Below, piece after piece: positions 1-8,836 of a DNA stretch of 58,192 nucleotides. A program made the translations under genes and the position numbers. Numbering within the stretch: position 1 is the stretch's first letter; each line of letters starts with the position of its first letter. The DNA is taken from assembly GCA_018711815.1 (NCBI GenBank), contig DVHU01000023.1:1-58192 (forward strand), given 5' to 3'. This DNA comes from Candidatus Egerieimonas intestinavium (GTDB taxonomy: Bacteria > Bacillota > Clostridia > Lachnospirales > Lachnospiraceae). The notes beneath the pieces were generated by a model. The model did not search any database. It saw only the letters and a program-made list of their open reading frames with translations, and had not been told where the DNA came from.

Positions 1-3
1 TAA

Positions 4-32
4 TTGACATTTTCAACCCTCCATGTTATTAT
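4..32 (+). promoter_or_regulatory. Sigma-A type promoter of the first Rpn gene
   Basis: TTGACA at 4-9 and TATTAT at 27-32 are separated by exactly 17 bases, about 70 bases before the Rpn start. The paralogue at the right end of the window has a -35/-10 pair in the matching place, which supports a functional promoter. A short inverted repeat TGGCT-N4-AGCCA follows at 55-68. Confidence 0.7.
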
Positions 33-103
33 TGCTATATCTTAAATCATATCTGGCTGCTCAGCCAAGTTTCCAACAAGAAAAAGCAAGTACAGGAGGG
101 TAA

Positions 104-1102
104 ATGGGAAAAAAAGACGAAATATTGAACAGCTACTTCAGCGACGCTGACCGGTTCTGTGACTTTTTTAACGGTGCGGTCTTTGGCGGGCAGCAGATGC
201 TGGATCCGAAGAACACGGTTTCCCGGGAGACCGTCTCCCGGACCGGGGGGATACTGCGCCGGCAGAGAGACGTGTACATGCAGACGGAATACCGGGGGAG
301 CTATGTGCTCTACGCGGTGGAAAACCAGACGGCGGTCCACTACGGCATGGTGGCGAGAACCATGCTGATGGACGCCATGGAGTACAACCGCCAGCTGGAG
401 GAGAAGCGCCGGGAGCACCGGAAGAGGCGCGACCTGAAGGGGAGCGCGGAGTACTTGTCGGGGCTGGCCCAGGGGGAGCTCCTGGCGCCGGTAATGACGG
501 CGGTCTTTTATTACGGGGAGAAGCCCTGGGACGGGAGCAGAAGACTCCGGGAACTCTTGGACTTTCCCCCGGAGCTTATAGCCTATCGGGAATATTTTCC
601 GGACTATCCGCTGCTGCTGATCGAGCCGGGGCAGGTAGAGCCGGGGAATTTTCAGACAGAGTGGAGGACGCTGATGCGGATGCTGCAGCTAAAGGATAAT
701 CCGGAGGAATTCCTGGCCTACGTGAAACAGATAGGGAAGGAGGAGCCGCTGTCCCGGGAGGGGCTTTTGACCGCCGCCGTGCTGCTGGAGGACGATCGTC
801 TGCTGGAGCGGGTGACAGAGGAAGAGGAGGAAAAAAGTATGTGTACAGCCATTGATTATCTTTGTGAGAAAGCGGAGAGTAAAGGAAGAGAAGAGGGCAT
901 ACAAAAAGGCTTAGAAAGAGGTATAGAAAAAGGCTTACAAACGGGGCGGCGGGAAGGCGCTGAGCAGAGCCGGCGGGAAATGCTGGAGCTGGTCCGCCAG
1001 CTGGCCAAGGCCAACCGCCTGGAGGAATTCTTAGGAGAGCAGGATAACCTGGAGCGCATAGACTGGTGGATGCAGACCTACTGTAAGCCGGAGGAGCGGT
1101 AG
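104..1102 (+). CDS. Rpn-family recombination-promoting nuclease / putative transposase
   Basis: A 332-residue protein of the Rpn (PD-(D/E)XK, formerly transposase_31) type, a family of chromosomal DNA endonucleases linked to RecA-independent recombination. The N-terminal two thirds hold the nuclease-like core, with VENQ at about residues 75-78 followed by a helix ending MDAMEY, and the FYYGEKPW segment typical of the family. The C-terminus is a charged stretch with repeated K/R-G-hydrophobic-E units (KGLERGIEKGLQTG), which often varies between paralogues. The ATG follows CAGGAGGG. By eye it is about 60% identical to the gene at 57013-57951, which lies in opposite orientation. Family assignment is fairly sure; activity is unknown. 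Confidence 0.8.
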   Translation: MGKKDEILNSYFSDADRFCDFFNGAVFGGQQMLDPKNTVSRETVSRTGGILRRQRDVYMQTEYRGSYVLYAVENQTAVHYGMVARTMLMDAMEYNRQLEEKRREHRKRRDLKGSAEYLSGLAQGELLAPVMTAVFYYGEKPWDGSRRLRELLDFPPELIAYREYFPDYPLLLIEPGQVEPGNFQTEWRTLMRMLQLKDNPEEFLAYVKQIGKEEPLSREGLLTAAVLLEDDRLLERVTEEEEEKSMCTAIDYLCEKAESKGREEGIQKGLERGIEKGLQTGRREGAEQSRREMLELVRQLAKANRLEEFLGEQDNLERIDWWMQTYCKPEER

Positions 1103-1232
1103 GCGGAGCAGAAAGAGGGGCATCCAAAGAAAGTATGTATACAGAAAATTTGTGGCTTTGGAGGCGCCCTCTCTATTTTGCTCTCCGCAATATTTTAGCT
1201 TTGTTATTCCCCTGTCTGGAGGAAAAGGCATG

Positions 1233-2081
1233 CTATCGATTCAGAGAATCAATCTTTTCCTCAAAGTCGAGAATACAGGAGTTGAATTTTTGGTATTCCA
1301 GAATGGGAAACAGATGGTGCTGAGCTTCGGTAAATTCATAACACAGGGCTAGCGGGGAATTTGTCATTCGTTTGACCGCTTCATGACCTGAATCCCAAAA
1401 ATCATAGTAGTCGGAATGGCTGACGAAGGTGGCAACAGGGATGGTACGTTTGGCCAAAGGTGTCATGTTGTCAGTGAAATAAGAGCCCAGTTGATACTCT
1501 ACCCCTATCCAGGGAGGCAGTTTTAATAAGCTTTCATATAGCAGCTGGGCATCCTCGGGCTCCAAAGCAGCAGGGAGAGAGGATTTGTAAGCCTGAGCAA
1601 ACTCTAGGGGTTGATACATATAAGGACCCATTCGCTTATACCAATATTCAATATTGTACCCGCGATCTTTCTGGTGGTTCCATTCGGCGTTGCCGAAAGG
1701 ATGCAAAGAAGCATCTACCAAAATCATACCCCGCAAGGCGTGCTGATTTTGAAGCTCTGCGTATGAGGCTACCACAGAGCCGCCCAGGGAATGACCAATG
1801 AGAAGTACATCCTTTAATTCCAAAAAGTCAATAAGTTCTCTTATATCCTGAGCCATCCTTTCCTGGGTGTTAGAACCGCAAACCATCATGGAATTCCCGT
1901 GACCACGCAAATCCAGACATATTACCTTATGATTTTGCGACAAGACAGGAACAGAGTGCCGCCACATTGTAACAGACTCTCCAAATCCGGGCAGGAAAAG
2001 AATAGGACGCCCTTCTCCAGTCACTTCGTAATAAAGCCATACCCCATCGCTTGTTTGGAAAAAATTATCCTTTGTTGCCAT
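1233..2081 (-). CDS. Alpha/beta hydrolase (enol-lactonase-like)
   Basis: A 282-residue single-domain alpha/beta hydrolase. The oxyanion-loop region LPGFGES lies near residue 30, DLRGHGNS near 57, and the nucleophile elbow GHSLGGS near 95-101 gives the catalytic serine. The C-terminal histidine is probably in EAQHHLFP. The N-terminal layout (SDGVWLYYEVTGEG) is like 3-oxoadipate enol-lactonases and related esterases, but substrate cannot be read from this. It is divergent from the LysR gene that controls the neighbouring permease and lyase, so it probably acts in the same pathway. The start is preceded by GGAG 11 bases upstream. No signal peptide is visible, so it should be cytoplasmic. Confidence 0.8.
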   Translation of the reverse strand: MATKDNFFQTSDGVWLYYEVTGEGRPILFLPGFGESVTMWRHSVPVLSQNHKVICLDLRGHGNSMMVCGSNTQERMAQDIRELIDFLELKDVLLIGHSLGGSVVASYAELQNQHALRGMILVDASLHPFGNAEWNHQKDRGYNIEYWYKRMGPYMYQPLEFAQAYKSSLPAALEPEDAQLLYESLLKLPPWIGVEYQLGSYFTDNMTPLAKRTIPVATFVSHSDYYDFWDSGHEAVKRMTNSPLALCYEFTEAQHHLFPILEYQKFNSCILDFEEKIDSLNR

Positions 2082-2216
2082 CTGTCATACGTCTCCTTCC
2101 TCTTTAATGTTGTTTGAAAAAAATAGAGTAAAATACTATCTTTCTGGATTTATAGTAAAACAGGACAAGGTATTTGTAAAATTCATTGTTGCTATAGCTG
2201 TATAGTTTTCAGGTAT

Positions 2217-2226
2217 AAGTATACTT
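2217..2226. promoter_or_regulatory. Palindrome between hydrolase and LysR genes, possible LysR site
   Basis: AAGTATACTT is a perfect 10-base palindrome in the divergent intergenic region, 30-60 bases upstream of the LysR promoter. LysR regulators usually bind partly palindromic T-N11-A sites in such divergent regions. Binding by this regulator is inference. Confidence 0.35.
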
Positions 2227-2246
2227 GGGGTTGCGGGAGGTGTGTA

Positions 2247-2276
2247 TTGCAGTTATTGATAAGCCTGTGATATAAT
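2247..2276 (+). promoter_or_regulatory. Promoter of the LysR gene
   Basis: TTGCAG (2247-2252) and a perfect TATAAT (2271-2276) are separated by 18 bases and lie about 60 bases before the LysR start codon. Confidence 0.55.
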
Positions 2277-2338
2277 TTGCTCAAATACAGCTGGACAGAT
2301 GGAAGCAGTAGTCACGGCTACAGAGAGGAGCGGGACTT

Positions 2339-3247
2339 ATGGAATTAAAGCAGTTAGAATATTTTGTGGAGTTATGTAAAGTTCGTAATTTTACGAAAGC
2401 GTCCATTAACCTGAATGTAGCTCAACCCTCCGTGACTAAGGCTATTCAAAAACTGGAAGATGAATTAGGGGTAAAATTGGTCGTGCGCAGTCAAAAACCT
2501 CTGGGATTAACTCCTCAAGGGGAGATCTTTTACTCGCAGGTGGAGCGAATTCTAAAAGAGCTGGAGGCAGCGGCAGCTCTGATTTCCAGAGCGGAAGAAG
2601 GCAATCAAAAAATCCTTAATTTTGGAATCTCCACTTTTTCCGGCGTAGCGCTGGAGCGTATGCTTGCCGCGGCCGAGACGGCTCCCCGGGAGTTGTTTTA
2701 TAACATCATCCATTGTTCGTCTACAGATATTTGCAATCGAATATTGGATGAGAAGCTGGATTTAGGGTGGGTTATCGGATATGATATTCCTTCAAATCTG
2801 GAATTTATCCCCCTGGAGACCCAGGAGGCGCTGCTTATCCTTCCGGAAAATACTCCGCTTAGCTTCAAGCCAGAGGTTACATTCGAGGATTTGAGGGAAG
2901 AATATTTCACCACGATATCCTCAAACAAAAAATCCGCATTGGTCCAGCTGGTACTGGAGCGCTGCCATCAGGCTGGATATGAACCAAAGAAAACCTTTGA
3001 TTATGAGGCATATCATCCCAGCGCACAGCTTGCTATTCAGTGGGTGCGCAATGGACTGGGAATCGGTTTTCTGCCCCAGTATGCGGTGTCTGAGATTACC
3101 GATCTGCCCGTGATTTCCATGTCTCCTCCTTTGACTTTCCCTGTGGGGCTAGTACATCGCAAAGGGGGTATAACTTCGCAGGTGCGCCGGATGATTACAT
3201 ATATCCGAAGTAACTATCCCAATTTCATTCAGAGGTGGGAGAGTTAA
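2339..3247 (+). CDS. LysR-family transcriptional regulator
   Basis: A 302-residue LysR-type regulator. The N-terminal winged HTH is clear (MELKQLEYFVELCKVRNFTK, then ASINLNVAQPSVTKAIQKLE, about residues 1-60), followed by a linker helix and a periplasmic-binding-protein-like effector domain from about 90 to 295. It is divergent from the alpha/beta hydrolase and lies directly upstream of the permease and lyase genes in the same direction, the usual arrangement for a pathway-specific activator responding to a substrate or intermediate. The effector is not predictable. The 156-base gap to the permease probably contains its target promoter, but I see no clear operator there. Confidence 0.9.
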   Translation: MELKQLEYFVELCKVRNFTKASINLNVAQPSVTKAIQKLEDELGVKLVVRSQKPLGLTPQGEIFYSQVERILKELEAAAALISRAEEGNQKILNFGISTFSGVALERMLAAAETAPRELFYNIIHCSSTDICNRILDEKLDLGWVIGYDIPSNLEFIPLETQEALLILPENTPLSFKPEVTFEDLREEYFTTISSNKKSALVQLVLERCHQAGYEPKKTFDYEAYHPSAQLAIQWVRNGLGIGFLPQYAVSEITDLPVISMSPPLTFPVGLVHRKGGITSQVRRMITYIRSNYPNFIQRWES

Positions 3248-3403
3248 CTGTATTTTTAGCCTGAATCTTTGAAAATTCATTTAAAATCATGCTTTGACGG
3301 AATAGTACAATTAATATTCTGTATTTTACTTCCATTGGAAGAAAACATATAATTGGGGACAGAAAGGATCGTTTTGTAGAAAAAAGGAAAAGGAGGTTTT
3401 TTC

Positions 3404-4684
3404 ATGTCCCCGTTAATCATTACTCTGGTAATTCTTATCGGCGTGTTTGTTGCTCTGCTCAGCGGAAAGGTTTCCTATGGGATCATAGGGGGGGCCATTG
3501 TAGTGCTGCTTATGCTCACCAATGTCCTGACTCCGGCAGAGGCCCTATCCGGCTTTTCCAATACTAACGTTGTCATCATGTTTTGTATGATGGCTATTAG
3601 TGCTGGCTTGATGAAAACTAGCCTTATTGAGCACATTTTAGGCTTGGTGGGCAAAGTGGGAAAAAGTGAACGTGCGCTTGTTGCAGGCTTTGGCCTGATC
3701 GCGGCAGCTATGGCTCAGTTTATGAGCGCATTCGTCGCTGTGGCCTGCCTTTTGCCGTTTATCACTGGTATGTGTAAAGAGTTGGGGATAAAACGTACCA
3801 AAGTTATTTATCCCATAATCATTATTGCGCTTACCTTTGTTTCCTGGCTTCCTGTGGGAACAGCGGTTGCCAATAACTTTGCTCAGCCTAATGGCTATCT
3901 TGAAAACTATGGAAGCGCCGTCAGGTTCTCCATGTTTGATATGACCATTGCACGTCTCCCTGGCGTGGTACTCACTACGATTTTCGCAATTTTTATCCTG
4001 CCGAAAATCTGCCCTGAGAAATCTTCAATTGATACCCGGGATGATCTGGGCAAAGAGATTCAAAAGAGTACTCTGGAGCCTTGGCGTGAGAAAGCTGCCT
4101 ATGCAATTACTGCTGGTACTATGGGATTGATGATTCTCTCCAGTACCTTAGGCATTGACACCTGTTTGATTGCCTGCGGAGGCACTTTGCTGATGGTTTT
4201 GTTTGGCATTTTGGATGACGCGCAGGTGATTGCTTCTGTAAACTGGGGCATGTTATTCTTATTTGCCGGAGTGCTTCCCCTGGCCACGGCCTTAACAAAG
4301 ACTGGTGCCAGCGAACTTATTGTAGATTTTATCTTAAAAATCATCGGCGGTTCTACGAATCCATGGATAATATCTATTGTTTTTGTGGTGATGAGCTTTA
4401 TTGTTGCCCAATTCTTGGCCAGTATTCCTTGTATACAGGTGCTCATGCCCTTAGTCCTTATGGTCTGTGTGCAGCTGAACATGAGTCCCATAGGAGCTTT
4501 GAGTTTGGTAAATATAGGAGCCACAGCCGCATATCTGACCCCCATGGCGAACCCTGGAATTCCCATGTGCATGGCAACGGGAGGATACAGTGCGAAAGAT
4601 TGTATTAAAATCGGAATACTTCCGGGAATATTGGTATGTACGGTAGGGGTGATTTGGTGCTCGTTGTTTTTTCCTGCCTATTAA
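3404..4684 (+). CDS. SLC13/DASS-type anion permease
   Basis: A 426-residue polytopic membrane protein with about 10-12 hydrophobic helices, of the SLC13/ArsB-NhaD superfamily that takes up di- and tricarboxylates with cations. The two halves are similar in layout, with short re-entrant segments around residues 100-125 (FMSAFVAVACLLPF) and 380-400 (YLTPMANPGIPM). The start has a strong AAAGGAGG. The lyase gene follows 25 bases later, so the two are very likely co-transcribed, and the LysR gene is upstream. In this context the substrate is probably a carboxylate processed by the lyase and perhaps the hydrolase. Exact specificity cannot be read from the sequence. Confidence 0.8.
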   Translation: MSPLIITLVILIGVFVALLSGKVSYGIIGGAIVVLLMLTNVLTPAEALSGFSNTNVVIMFCMMAISAGLMKTSLIEHILGLVGKVGKSERALVAGFGLIAAAMAQFMSAFVAVACLLPFITGMCKELGIKRTKVIYPIIIIALTFVSWLPVGTAVANNFAQPNGYLENYGSAVRFSMFDMTIARLPGVVLTTIFAIFILPKICPEKSSIDTRDDLGKEIQKSTLEPWREKAAYAITAGTMGLMILSSTLGIDTCLIACGGTLLMVLFGILDDAQVIASVNWGMLFLFAGVLPLATALTKTGASELIVDFILKIIGGSTNPWIISIVFVVMSFIVAQFLASIPCIQVLMPLVLMVCVQLNMSPIGALSLVNIGATAAYLTPMANPGIPMCMATGGYSAKDCIKIGILPGILVCTVGVIWCSLFFPAY

Positions 4685-4709
4685 GTATTAAGAAAGAAAG
4701 TGTGTCATT

Positions 4710-6059
4710 ATGGGAAAATTTGAAACCATGAGTTTTGGCTTGGTATGTGGAAATTTTAAAAGTACGGATGTGGCCCGCAGGATATTTGGCCCGGAACAAA
4801 CCATCCAGGCGCAAATGACAGTGGAAGCTGCCTTGGCCCGGGTTCAGGCCCGAATGGGCATTATTCCCCAGTATGCCTGCGATGAGATCAATAAAAAAGC
4901 TCATGTAGAGCTGCTGGACGAGGCCGAGTATACCCGCCAATACGCAATTACCAATCACCCGCTCGTATGCCTTATCCGTGTTTTCTCTGATATTTGTGAG
5001 GGAGATGCGGGCGAGTATATCCATTATGGCACAACCACTCAGGATATTATTGACACGGCTAATATGCTTCAGCTGAAGCAGGCCTATGAAATTATTCAGG
5101 ATAAGGTAAGATCTCTTCGAGAGCGTATCGCTCAGATGGCGCGTCAGTATCGCGATACGGTGATAATGGGGCGTACCAACGATCAACAGGCTATGCCGAT
5201 TACCTTGGGGTTTAAAATGGCCACCTGGGTGGATGAGCTGGACAGAAGCATCGCTAGGCTGGAGGAGAGCAAAGAGCGAATTTTTGTGGGATCTTTCTTC
5301 GGCGCTGTGGGCACCCTGGCTTCTCTGGAGGAGAGGGGGATTGAAATCCAGCAGGAGCTGATGAAGGAGCTGGGCTTGGGGGATTCCAGGATCATGTGGT
5401 TTGCCAGCCGGGACCGATTTGCTGAACTGGTGAGTAATCTGTGTATTCTGACCAATACCCTGGGGCGTATTGGCAATGAGGTTTATAACAATCAGCGCAG
5501 CGAAGTCAATGAGCTCTCCGAAGGCTTTGCCCCGGGAAAAGTGGGTTCATCCACCATGCCGCACAAACGGAATCCTGTTATTCCATCCGAAATTGTCAGC
5601 TATGCCCGATTGATCCGTACGACTATGGTAGAAGCTCTTACTAGTATGGAGAGCACCAATGAGCGGGATGTGCGTGCTATTGGAATGGAGTCTGAATACC
5701 TGGCGCGTTGCTGCTGTCTGGCCGACGCCGCACTGGATCGTTCTATTTTACTTATGCGGGATCTGGAGGTGCATGACAGCGCCATCCGGCGTAATTTAGA
5801 CCTGCTGGGAGGCCTGGTTTATACAGAGGCTCTGATGATGCGTTTGAGTAAAGAGTATGGCCGGCTGGAGGCGCACGAAATTCTTTATGAATTAGCTCAA
5901 CAGGCAATTTCAGAGAATAGAAATTTTCGTGAAATTCTGCTAAATGATCAACGCGTTTCCGCAAAGCTTACCAAAAAGGATTTAGATCAAATTATGGATC
6001 CGGCCCATTACGTTGGCCTGTCTGGATATTTTGTGGATAAGATAGCCGGAACAAATTAA
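4710..6059 (+). CDS. Fumarase/aspartase-superfamily lyase (PurB / carboxymuconate cycloisomerase-like)
   Basis: A 449-residue member of the class II fumarase / adenylosuccinate lyase / CMLE superfamily. Signature regions are present in order: HYGTTTQDIIDTA (about residue 107), GRTNDQQAMPITLG (about 154) and the GSSTMPHKRNP loop (about 278-288) carrying the mobile catalytic serines. Such enzymes usually cleave a C-N or C-O bond to give fumarate, or cyclise carboxymuconate. A housekeeping PurB is unlikely because the gene sits between a permease and a terminator under a LysR regulator. The substrate is therefore unknown. The Shine-Dalgarno site is weak (AGAAAG). A strong hairpin terminator follows. 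Confidence 0.8.
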   Translation: MGKFETMSFGLVCGNFKSTDVARRIFGPEQTIQAQMTVEAALARVQARMGIIPQYACDEINKKAHVELLDEAEYTRQYAITNHPLVCLIRVFSDICEGDAGEYIHYGTTTQDIIDTANMLQLKQAYEIIQDKVRSLRERIAQMARQYRDTVIMGRTNDQQAMPITLGFKMATWVDELDRSIARLEESKERIFVGSFFGAVGTLASLEERGIEIQQELMKELGLGDSRIMWFASRDRFAELVSNLCILTNTLGRIGNEVYNNQRSEVNELSEGFAPGKVGSSTMPHKRNPVIPSEIVSYARLIRTTMVEALTSMESTNERDVRAIGMESEYLARCCCLADAALDRSILLMRDLEVHDSAIRRNLDLLGGLVYTEALMMRLSKEYGRLEAHEILYELAQQAISENRNFREILLNDQRVSAKLTKKDLDQIMDPAHYVGLSGYFVDKIAGTN

Positions 6060-6094
6060 GATGAGCCTGGGTTCCAATTAGCAAGATAAGAGGA

Positions 6095-6178
6095 CGCCGC
6101 AATTAGTGAGTATTTTCGCATATTTGTGTAGATTAGCATAGATATACGGTAATACTCATGGATTGCGGCGGATTTTTT
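6095..6178 (+). terminator. Two-tier hairpin terminator after the lyase gene
   Basis: CGCCGCAAT (6095-6103) pairs with ATTGCGGCG (6162-6170) and TGAGTATT pairs with AATACTCA inside it, followed by GATTTTTT. The loop is about 36 bases, longer than usual. Confidence 0.8.
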
Positions 6179-6323
6179 CTTGTGTTTTGTTAATATAATC
6201 TGCACATATCATTTTTGCTTGAACTTATGACGTACTTCCTGCCTGATAATTGCCAAAATGCTTGACAAATAGGTGAATTTTACCGAAAATGGAAATAGTA
6301 CAAGAAAATGAGGAGGGGACGGG

Positions 6324-7430
6324 ATGTATTATAAGCAGTATGGGAACACAGACATGAAGGTATCGGCGGTGGGGTTGGGCACCATGCGCTTCAATGAGGA
6401 GGACGTGCTGGCGGGAAATTTGGAAAAGTGTGCGGAGATTCCTCTGTATGCCTTCGAGCAGGGGATCAACTACTGGGACACCGCCCCCACCTACTGTCAC
6501 GACAAGAGCGAGATCATCACCGGCATGGCTCTGTCTCAGCTGAAGAGGAGCCAGGTCTATGTGACCTCCAAGGTAAACTTAAGCTTATTTGGCGGGAAGA
6601 AACCCTCCCGGGATGACTTCAGGCGCAGGCTGGAGACTTCCCTGCAGCGGCTGAAAACGGATTATATCGACTTCTATCACATGTGGTGTATGCTGAGCCT
6701 GGAATCCTGGCAGGAGCACATGGAAGCTTTCTATGAATTTTTTGCAGAGGCCCGGCGGGAAGGGCTCATCCGCCACATTGTTTTCTCCTCCCATATGCAG
6801 GGGGCAGATATTGAGACCGTAGTGGATACGGGAAAATTCCAGGGAATGCTCATCGGCTATAATGCCCTCAATTATAAATTCCGCCAGAGCGGAATCCAGC
6901 GGGCCTACGAGAAAGGCATGGGCGTGGTGGTGATGAACCCTCTGGGAGGAGGAATGATCCCCAGCAGCCCCGAGACCTTCGCGTACCTGGCTGAGGGGAC
7001 TGACCTTACGGTTCCCCAGGCGGCCCTGCGCTTTGTGGCTTCCCAGCGGGAGATCACCGTGACCCTGGCGGGGTGCAGCTGCAAGGCCCATGTGGACGAC
7101 GCGGTGAAAGCGGTGGAGAATCTGGAGGAAAAGCCAGCCCGGGAGGTAATCGGCAGGTACGAGAACCAGGGCATAGCCCTGAATGATCTGTGTACCGGAT
7201 GCTCCTACTGTAAGGGATGCCCCCAGGAGATTCCCATTCCCAAATTTATGGAGGCCTACAATCAATATCTGCTTTTCGGCGACCGAAGCAAAATTAAGCG
7301 CAGACTGGACAATTATTGGCATTTAGACCAGGCGGAGGCGGACCGATGCGTGGCCTGCGGGAACTGTGAGAGCCAGTGTACCCAGCATTTGCCCATTATT
7401 GAGCGCCTGCAGGAGATTTTGGCCCTGTAA
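6324..7430 (+). CDS. Aldo/keto reductase with C-terminal 4Fe-4S ferredoxin-like domain
   Basis: A 368-residue fusion. Residues 1-270 are an AKR barrel with the catalytic set visible: Asp and Tyr in YWDTAPTY, Lys in VTSKVNL, and His in FYHMW. Residues 285-365 hold two cysteine clusters, CTGCSYCKGCP and CVACGNCESQC, typical of a bacterial-ferredoxin-like dicluster domain. Such proteins are frequent in anaerobic Firmicutes and presumably link NAD(P)H-dependent carbonyl chemistry to iron-sulphur electron transfer; the substrate is not known. GAGGAGGGG precedes the ATG. It stands alone between a terminator and the ula promoter, so any link to ascorbate metabolism is only positional. Confidence 0.85.
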   Translation: MYYKQYGNTDMKVSAVGLGTMRFNEEDVLAGNLEKCAEIPLYAFEQGINYWDTAPTYCHDKSEIITGMALSQLKRSQVYVTSKVNLSLFGGKKPSRDDFRRRLETSLQRLKTDYIDFYHMWCMLSLESWQEHMEAFYEFFAEARREGLIRHIVFSSHMQGADIETVVDTGKFQGMLIGYNALNYKFRQSGIQRAYEKGMGVVVMNPLGGGMIPSSPETFAYLAEGTDLTVPQAALRFVASQREITVTLAGCSCKAHVDDAVKAVENLEEKPAREVIGRYENQGIALNDLCTGCSYCKGCPQEIPIPKFMEAYNQYLLFGDRSKIKRRLDNYWHLDQAEADRCVACGNCESQCTQHLPIIERLQEILAL

Positions 7431-7526
7431 ACCGGGGAAAAGTGCACAAAAATCAAAGAGGAAATTTATACAAATAGCAGAAAAAACGAAAGAATCATAT
7501 AATAGAAAAACGCTCATATAATTTCG

Positions 7527-7555
7527 TTGCCAATCGGAAAAGAACGTGATAAAAT
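7527..7555 (+). promoter_or_regulatory. Promoter of the ula (ascorbate) operon
   Basis: TTGCCA (7527-7532) and TAAAAT (7550-7555) are separated by 17 bases, about 70 bases before ulaG. Both boxes match consensus at five of six positions. I see no good CRE (catabolite control) site nearby. Confidence 0.6.
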
Positions 7556-7585
7556 GACCATAAAGAAACAGAGCAATCATAAAAG

Positions 7586-7603
7586 CGATCATATAAATGA
7601 TCG
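7586..7603. promoter_or_regulatory. Inverted-repeat operator candidate upstream of ulaG
   Basis: CGATCAT-ATAA-ATGATCG is a perfect 7-4-7 inverted repeat 22 bases before the ulaG start and downstream of the promoter. Further ATCATA and TCATATAA copies occur at about 7493-7522 and 7574-7582. It is a reasonable binding site for the DeoR-type regulator encoded in the operon; this is inference. Confidence 0.5.
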
Positions 7604-7625
7604 TAAATCGTAAGGAGGACACGAT

Positions 7626-8729
7626 ATGAGCAAAATCGACGACATCACAAGAGACAGCTGGATCATGAGCACTTTCCCGGAGTGGGGAACCTGGCTGAAT
7701 GAGGAGATCGAGAATGAGGAGGTAAAACCCGGCACTGTAGCTATGTGGTGGCTGGGATGTACCGGTATCTGGTTTAAGACTCCCGGCGGCTGCAACATCA
7801 CTGTTGACCTGTGGGCAGGAAACGGAAAGCGTACCCACGGCGACGGCAAGATGAAGCCCGGACATCAGATGGCCAATATGTGCGGCTGCCGTGCAATGCA
7901 GCCCAACTTAAGAGCGGTTCCCTTTGTGATTGATCCCTTTGCCATCAAGCAGGTGGACGCTGTTCTGGCAACCCATTACCATCAGGATCACATGAGCGCA
8001 GAGTACGCTTCTCACGTGATCAAGAGCGGCATGACCACCGTTGACGAGAACGGAAAAGAGATCCCCGTTCCCTTCATCGGACCCAAGAAATCTGTGGAGC
8101 TGTGGCAGAAGTGGGGCGTGCCCGCTGACCGCTGCATTACCGTAAAGCCCGGGGATACCATCAAGATTAAGGATATCGAGATTGTAGCGCTGGATTCCTT
8201 TGACCGGACCTGTATCGTAACCACCGACGACACCAGCGAGAACAGGGAGGAGCTGACCGGAATCTGCCCCACCGACATGGATGACAAGGCAGTAAACTAC
8301 CTGATCAAGACCCCCGGCGGAAATATTTATCACAGCGGTGATTCCCACTACTCCATCTACTTCGCAAAGCACGGAAAGGACTACGATGTGGACGTGGCCT
8401 TCGGCTCCTACGGTGAGAATCCCGTGGGTATGGCGGACAAGATGACCTCCGTTGACATTCTGCGCATGGCGGAAGCTCTGCGGACGAAGGTTGTCATCCC
8501 CATCCACTACGATGTGTGGACCAACTTCATGGCGGATATCAATGAAATCCGCGTGCTGTACGATATGAAGAAAGACCGCCTGGACTATAAGTTCCATCCC
8601 TTCTTCTGGGAAGTGGGCGGAAAGTATGTATATCCCACCGACAAGGATAAGAAGGCTTACCACCACAGAAGAGGATTTGAGGACTGCTTCGAGTATCCCC
8701 AGAATATCCCGTTCCGTTCCTGCCTGTAA
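7626..8729 (+). CDS. ulaG: L-ascorbate-6-phosphate lactonase
   Basis: A 367-residue UlaG. The N-terminus ([20 protein letters not shown]) and the [10 protein letters not shown] segment closely resemble the Escherichia coli protein as I remember it. The metallo-beta-lactamase-fold metal site is seen as ATHYHQDH (about residues 117-124), with further ligands around HSGDSHYS and IPIHYD. It opens the lactone ring of L-ascorbate 6-phosphate, giving 3-keto-L-gulonate 6-phosphate in the cytoplasm. It is the first gene of the operon, with AAGGAGG before its start, and is separated from the PTS genes by a strong hairpin. Family and function are confident. Confidence 0.95.
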   Translation: MSKIDDITRDSWIMSTFPEWGTWLNEEIENEEVKPGTVAMWWLGCTGIWFKTPGGCNITVDLWAGNGKRTHGDGKMKPGHQMANMCGCRAMQPNLRAVPFVIDPFAIKQVDAVLATHYHQDHMSAEYASHVIKSGMTTVDENGKEIPVPFIGPKKSVELWQKWGVPADRCITVKPGDTIKIKDIEIVALDSFDRTCIVTTDDTSENREELTGICPTDMDDKAVNYLIKTPGGNIYHSGDSHYSIYFAKHGKDYDVDVAFGSYGENPVGMADKMTSVDILRMAEALRTKVVIPIHYDVWTNFMADINEIRVLYDMKKDRLDYKFHPFFWEVGGKYVYPTDKDKKAYHHRRGFEDCFEYPQNIPFRSCL

Positions 8730-8774
8730 GGAAATATCCTCAGCGGCAAGCAGCTGAAGGTATTCATAGAAGGC

Positions 8775-8802
8775 CAGAGGAGCGGGCGGTCCCGCTCCTC
8801 TG
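8775..8802 (+). other. Intercistronic hairpin between ulaG and the PTS genes
   Basis: CAGAGGAGCGGG pairs perfectly with CCCGCTCCTCTG (12 base pairs, 4-base loop). No U-run follows, so it is more likely an mRNA stability or processing element than a terminator. Confidence 0.6.
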
Positions 8803-8836
8803 ACGCCTTCAAAAAATCTAAGAAAGGAGCAGAGGA

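Noticed and set aside
4710-6059. Housekeeping purB
   Set aside because: The context is a LysR-permease catabolic locus with its own terminator and no purine genes, so I keep only the superfamily name.
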